Origin: Chrysophaeum taylorii
Lineage: Eukaryota; Sar; Pelagophyceae; Pelagomonadales; Pelagomonadaceae
NCBI GenBank assembly: GCA_029834535.1
Contig: JAQMWT010000357.1
Coordinates: 25,275 to 89,274, forward strand
Direction: 5' to 3'
Length of the DNA: 64,000 nucleotides
Positions within the stretch are counted from its first letter, which is position 1; every line of letters starts with the position of its first letter. The notes beneath the pieces were generated by a model. The model was not told where the DNA came from. It made no database searches and saw only the letters and a list, made by a program, of their open reading frames with translations. Of the stretch, positions 61,100-64,000 are shown one piece after another. Position numbers and translations under genes: made by a program.

Positions 61100-62709
61100 G
61101 CCGCACCCGACTTGCACCCGATGATAGTCGCACCCCGAACTTTACGGACGCGCATCATCCGATTGTACCATGACACACCTCTCAATGGTGGTCATATGGG
61201 TCGTCAAAGTACAGTGCAGTCGATACTTGAGCGTTTTTGGTGGCCCCACACGTCTAATGAGGTGGGTGCTTACATTGCTGGTTGCATAGTGTGCAAGAAA
61301 GCGCGCACGCCTGAACCAAAGAGAGCAGGTCTGCTTCAGCAACCGGTGTATGATGGTGATTGCGTCGTCCTTTGTATGGACTTGTTTGGACCTTTGCCCA
61401 GTGCTGGTCCAGAGACATATCTGATCATATTTTTTGATCCATGTTCTCATTTCTTGATTCTTGACGTACTACACCATAAGACTGCTGAGTCAATCCTCGA
61501 GTCTTTTGTCGCGAATATATTACTCAAAGGTTATCTACCTCAGAGGATTCGTACCGACAATGGGAAAGAGTTCGTCAACAAGTTGATGGAAGAGTTTTGT
61601 CATCTTTTCAATGTTCGGTATAGTACCACGATTCCGTATCATGCTCAGGCTAATCCTGCGGAAAGGGTCAACCGCTTTATCAAGGCTTTCCTCCGTGCGT
61701 GCCTTCAAAACCGCAAGATCACGGAATGGCCCGAATTCGCGGAGTACATTGCTCTCTGTTACAATCGTAAATTTATTCCGGGGACTCAGATCTCACCTTT
61801 CATGCTTCGTCTTAACCGGCAGCCTTTATTGCCAACCGATTACACGATCATGGATCTTGATGTCCGCCGCCTGCCGAAAACTCGCTCCGATGTTGTGGCA
61901 GAGACTCGCGAGAGGCTGAAGTTCTATACCGCTACGGTGAACGAAGCTCGTGAGAAGGCTCTTCGTAAACAACGTCTCGCCTATAATGCGGACCATGTTG
62001 ATGTGGCGTATGAAGAAGGCTCACATGTTCTGCTCTACATCCCTTTTCTTCAGAACAAGCTTCGACCGGAATGGCGCGGTCCATTCGTTATTTTGGAACG
62101 CCTGTCCCCGGTCACTTACAGGGTTGAGTCTCTTGATTCTCCTCCTGAACGCCGTTGTGTTCATGTTAGCCAGATCACCCCTGTGATGGTTTCTCCAGTG
62201 GTCGATCGAGCTGTGCCCAAGCCCAAGGAGACCTTTCGGGATGATTACAAGCATGGTAAGTTCGTTATCTTTCGGATTCCGGATAACAAACGGTCCGATT
62301 GGCGAAAGAAGATTTACGTCGCTGAAGTTTATGAACCCTATGATTTTGTGAATGACCGAGTCGCTCTGCATTTCTATGCTGATCTTGGTCCCCATGACAA
62401 GGTTTCTTATTACAAGCCTACTTCACATGTCTCTACTCGCAAGCTTAAGCCGGAATACAAGGACGTGGACGGTCGCAGTTTCACCGACAAGACCAAGGTC
62501 AACAACAGTACCACTCCTTGTGTCACCGACTTCGTCCCGCATGAGATCGATGTGTTGATTCTAAGTTCACTTTGCGTGGTGGACGCGTTCCTGAACCTGT
62601 CGTTGAACGTGTCTACAAGAAGATTCGTTCCCGAGACGCTCATTCAGCCAAGGCTCGTGCTTCTCGCCGGACTTGCCGAGGGCAGCTCGTGTTCTCACCA
62701 GGGGAGTCC
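61100..62709 (+). pseudogene. Integrase of the LTR element
   Basis: The zinc-binding HHCC region includes HDTPLNGGHMG (the His pair) and IAGCIVCKKAR (CxxC). The catalytic core has CMDLFGPLPSAGPETY (first Asp), RIRTDNGKEFVN (second Asp) and NPAERVNRF (Glu), a DDE triad with 34 residues between the last two. After the core, EGSHVLLYIPFLQNKLRPEWRGPFVILER is the usual gypsy C-terminal GPY/F region. A further ~150 residues (VAEVYEPYDFVNDRVALHFYADLG...) occupy the place where a chromodomain sits in some gypsy elements, but I cannot call it a chromodomain. This part has the longest intact frame of the element. Confidence 0.93.
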
Positions 62710-63013
62710 TGTGGCGGCAACTCCTGACCGCTAAGGCTTACCCTCCCTTTCTCGAGGCTTGATACCCGTTCAACGGGACGCCTTTCCCTACCTTCCTAGT
62801 GACATCATACATCTCTCTTGTGAGAAGCATTCTTGCTATCATATACCACCTCTCCATCTTGTTGAGAGGCTTGGTGAGCGTGAGCAAGGTGTGTGGCGAG
62901 CATATCCGACCCCGAGTCCGTGTTTTCCTCGTTCAGTGAGGTCTAGGACGAGTCGGCGAGTACCCCCTTTGTCACCCGGGGGTCGGGAGTTTTTTTTTTC
63001 TGTGCCGGCCATA
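62710..63013 (+). repeat. 3' LTR
   Basis: 304 bp. It starts TGTGGCGGCA and ends GTGCCGGCCATA. It is highly similar to the 5' copy. Just upstream is a short purine run (AGGGGAG) that may be a remnant polypurine tract. Confidence 0.9.
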
Positions 63014-63158
63014 CTATCCTCTCGCGCACTCAAATAAAGCTTGAGTGTACCTATCGTGATCGGCAAGACTGCGATAATAGCGATAAAGTTCCTCAATGTG
63101 TTTTCTGAGTAATAACGGTGTCAGAAAACTGAATATTGGCTTCATCTACATTGAGACG

Positions 63159-63846
63159 CTAAGCCTGCGTCTGGAAAGCCAGAAGTTCTTCCACGAACGT
63201 GTGGGCATACCAGGATGCGTTAAGCGACATCCTGTTAAACTGTTGCTTGAGCTCGCTGACATCGGTCGTAGTGGCCGACTCGTAATAGTATGGAGCGAGC
63301 AGCATAATCGCACGGCACTTGTTAGGATGACCAGGCAAGGCATAAAGTTCCTTGAGCTCTAGCAATATAGCCAATATCGGTTTGTCTGGTCGTTTAGATC
63401 TCGAATAACATCCTTGATCTGTTGGTCAAGCTCAGAGCGTACGAGACTATAACTGTTGCAATAAAACAGTTTGTTGCGTTTTCTTCTCGTAGAGGGATAA
63501 ATGATGATATGAAGAAATATAGAACCAATCTTTGAGAAGGTAACTCATCAATAGCAGAGAGACCCAGATCACTAACCTGTTCTTGTTGCCAAGCGACGAG
63601 TACCTCGTCAATGCACTTATCCAACAGTGTGTTTTACTCTGGGGCGGCTCGTATAAAAGCGTCCCGGGAGTCATATGAAAAGAAAGCATCGGCGTGCGCA
63701 AAAGATAAGTGTCGCCGTAGCAACTCCGATTGCAACCTGACTTTCGTGGTGTTTTCTTGGAACCGAAGGCCAACATTTAACTTATCGACCAATTTTTGCT
63801 CGAGCTTAATGATGTCGGTGATGGTGATGTGCTTGTGATAAGGCAT
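63159..63846 (-). pseudogene. Unrecognised minus-strand protein fragments at the window edge
   Basis: From 63846 to 63634 and from 63633 to 63394 the same minus frame is broken by one TAA. It reads HKHITITDIIKLEQKLVDKL, ENTTKVRLQSELLRRHL, then LLDKCIDEVLVAWQQEQ. A further piece (63374-63159) in another frame contains ALPGHPNKCRAIMLLAPYYYES and NASWYAHTFVEELLAFQ. The pieces look like one helical protein, possibly gag of a second element or a host gene with short introns. The sequence continues beyond the window on the minus strand's 5' side, so the start is not visible. No family is recognised. Confidence 0.35.
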
Positions 63847-64000
63847 GATACTATCAAGAGAGTTGACCTGGGACAGTCAGAAAGAGCAGTGAAAGAAAGT
63901 TGGATGTCAGCACATGTGAGAAAGAGGGGTTTCGCATGTGCGACTATGTACATTACGCGGTGAGCTTGCGCTCCTAAAGCGCTGGACTGCAGTCCAGCAA
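63847..64000. other. Window end, no supported gene
   Basis: The last 154 bp hold no convincing gene. An 18-bp perfect palindrome, GCTGGACTGCAGTCCAGC, sits at about 63982-63999, against the window edge. I tested it as a tRNA anticodon arm and rejected this. Confidence 0.4.

Larger units (their letters stand above)
54158..63013 (+). mobile_element. Ty3/gypsy-type LTR retrotransposon carrying a DNA methyltransferase domain (decayed)
   Basis: The 8.86-kb element has two long terminal repeats, flanked by CTATC at 54153-54157 and 63014-63018 (5-bp target duplication). The order of coding remnants is gag-like, protease-like, C5 DNA methyltransferase, reverse transcriptase, RNase H, integrase: RT-RH-IN order identifies Ty3/gypsy. 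Coding is split by at least three in-frame stops and three frameshifts, so it is not autonomous now. GC content is clearly lower than that of neighbouring genes. It inserted into intergenic DNA upstream of the REJ gene. Confidence 0.93.

Noticed and set aside
63955-64000. Possible tRNA at the window end (GCGCTGGACTGCAGTCC)
   Set aside because: It resembles a tRNA anticodon arm, but the loop is one base short, there is no A-box upstream, and the sequence is a perfect palindrome cut by the window edge.
1-64000. CRISPR arrays, bacterial operons, phage or plasmid features
   Set aside because: None seen: introns, eukaryotic gene families and LTR/DNA transposons exclude a prokaryotic reading.

Overview
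The window looks like nuclear DNA of a small, gene-dense photosynthetic eukaryote. The genes are eukaryotic (SPF45-type splicing factor, cyclophilin H, DNA2, RMI1, SFT2, SLC35 transporters). The few introns visible are 41-74 bp with GT..AG ends, intergenic gaps are often under 100 bp, and most genes lack introns. A plastid-type sugar-phosphate translocator and a carotenoid-desaturase-like oxidoreductase point to a plastid-bearing lineage. GC-rich coding, acidic/GAC runs, pyrimidine-repeat introns and REJ, TerD and VHL-beta domain proteins fit a stramenopile alga (pelagophyte-like). That placement is inference, not proof. There is no sign of prokaryotic organisation.

Layout. 1-4.2 kb is mostly repeats around one unrecognised acidic protein. 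4.2-16.8 kb is a compact block: a two-domain glycosyltransferase with TPRs, a drug/metabolite-type transporter, a splicing factor, a sedolisin protease, a coiled-coil protein, an SGNH hydrolase, the purine enzyme ATIC and cyclophilin H. 16.8-22.2 kb holds two DNA transposons back to back. The first, hAT-like, has inserted 19 bp upstream of the cyclophilin H start codon. The second sits directly against the right end of the first. 22.6-53.3 kb is a second compact block: an SLC35A-type nucleotide-sugar transporter, a triose-phosphate-translocator-like protein, DNA2, a FAD oxidoreductase, RMI1, an aldo/keto reductase fused to a VHL-beta domain, an APC permease, a vWA/F-box-like/TerD protein, a flavin amine oxidase, SFT2, a Sel1 protein, an ARM-like protein, an acidic protein and a large REJ-domain membrane protein. 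A relic-rich gap lies at 39.2-41.6 kb. 54.2-63.0 kb is a full-length but mutated Ty3/gypsy-type LTR retrotransposon, and the last kilobase carries fragments of an unrecognised minus-strand ORF.

The outstanding observation is in the LTR element. Between its protease-like region and its reverse transcriptase it encodes a C5 cytosine DNA methyltransferase domain with motifs I, II, IV, VIII, IX and X in order and motif VI degenerate. Several divergent gene pairs share promoters under 100 bp that carry TGACGT or TGACTCA-type bZIP-like sites. DNA2 and RMI1, which act together in DNA end resection and dissolution pathways in other eukaryotes, are two genes apart.

Starts were placed at ATG codons. 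Longer open frames that begin at GTG or TTG were trimmed, because this is a eukaryotic nuclear sequence.
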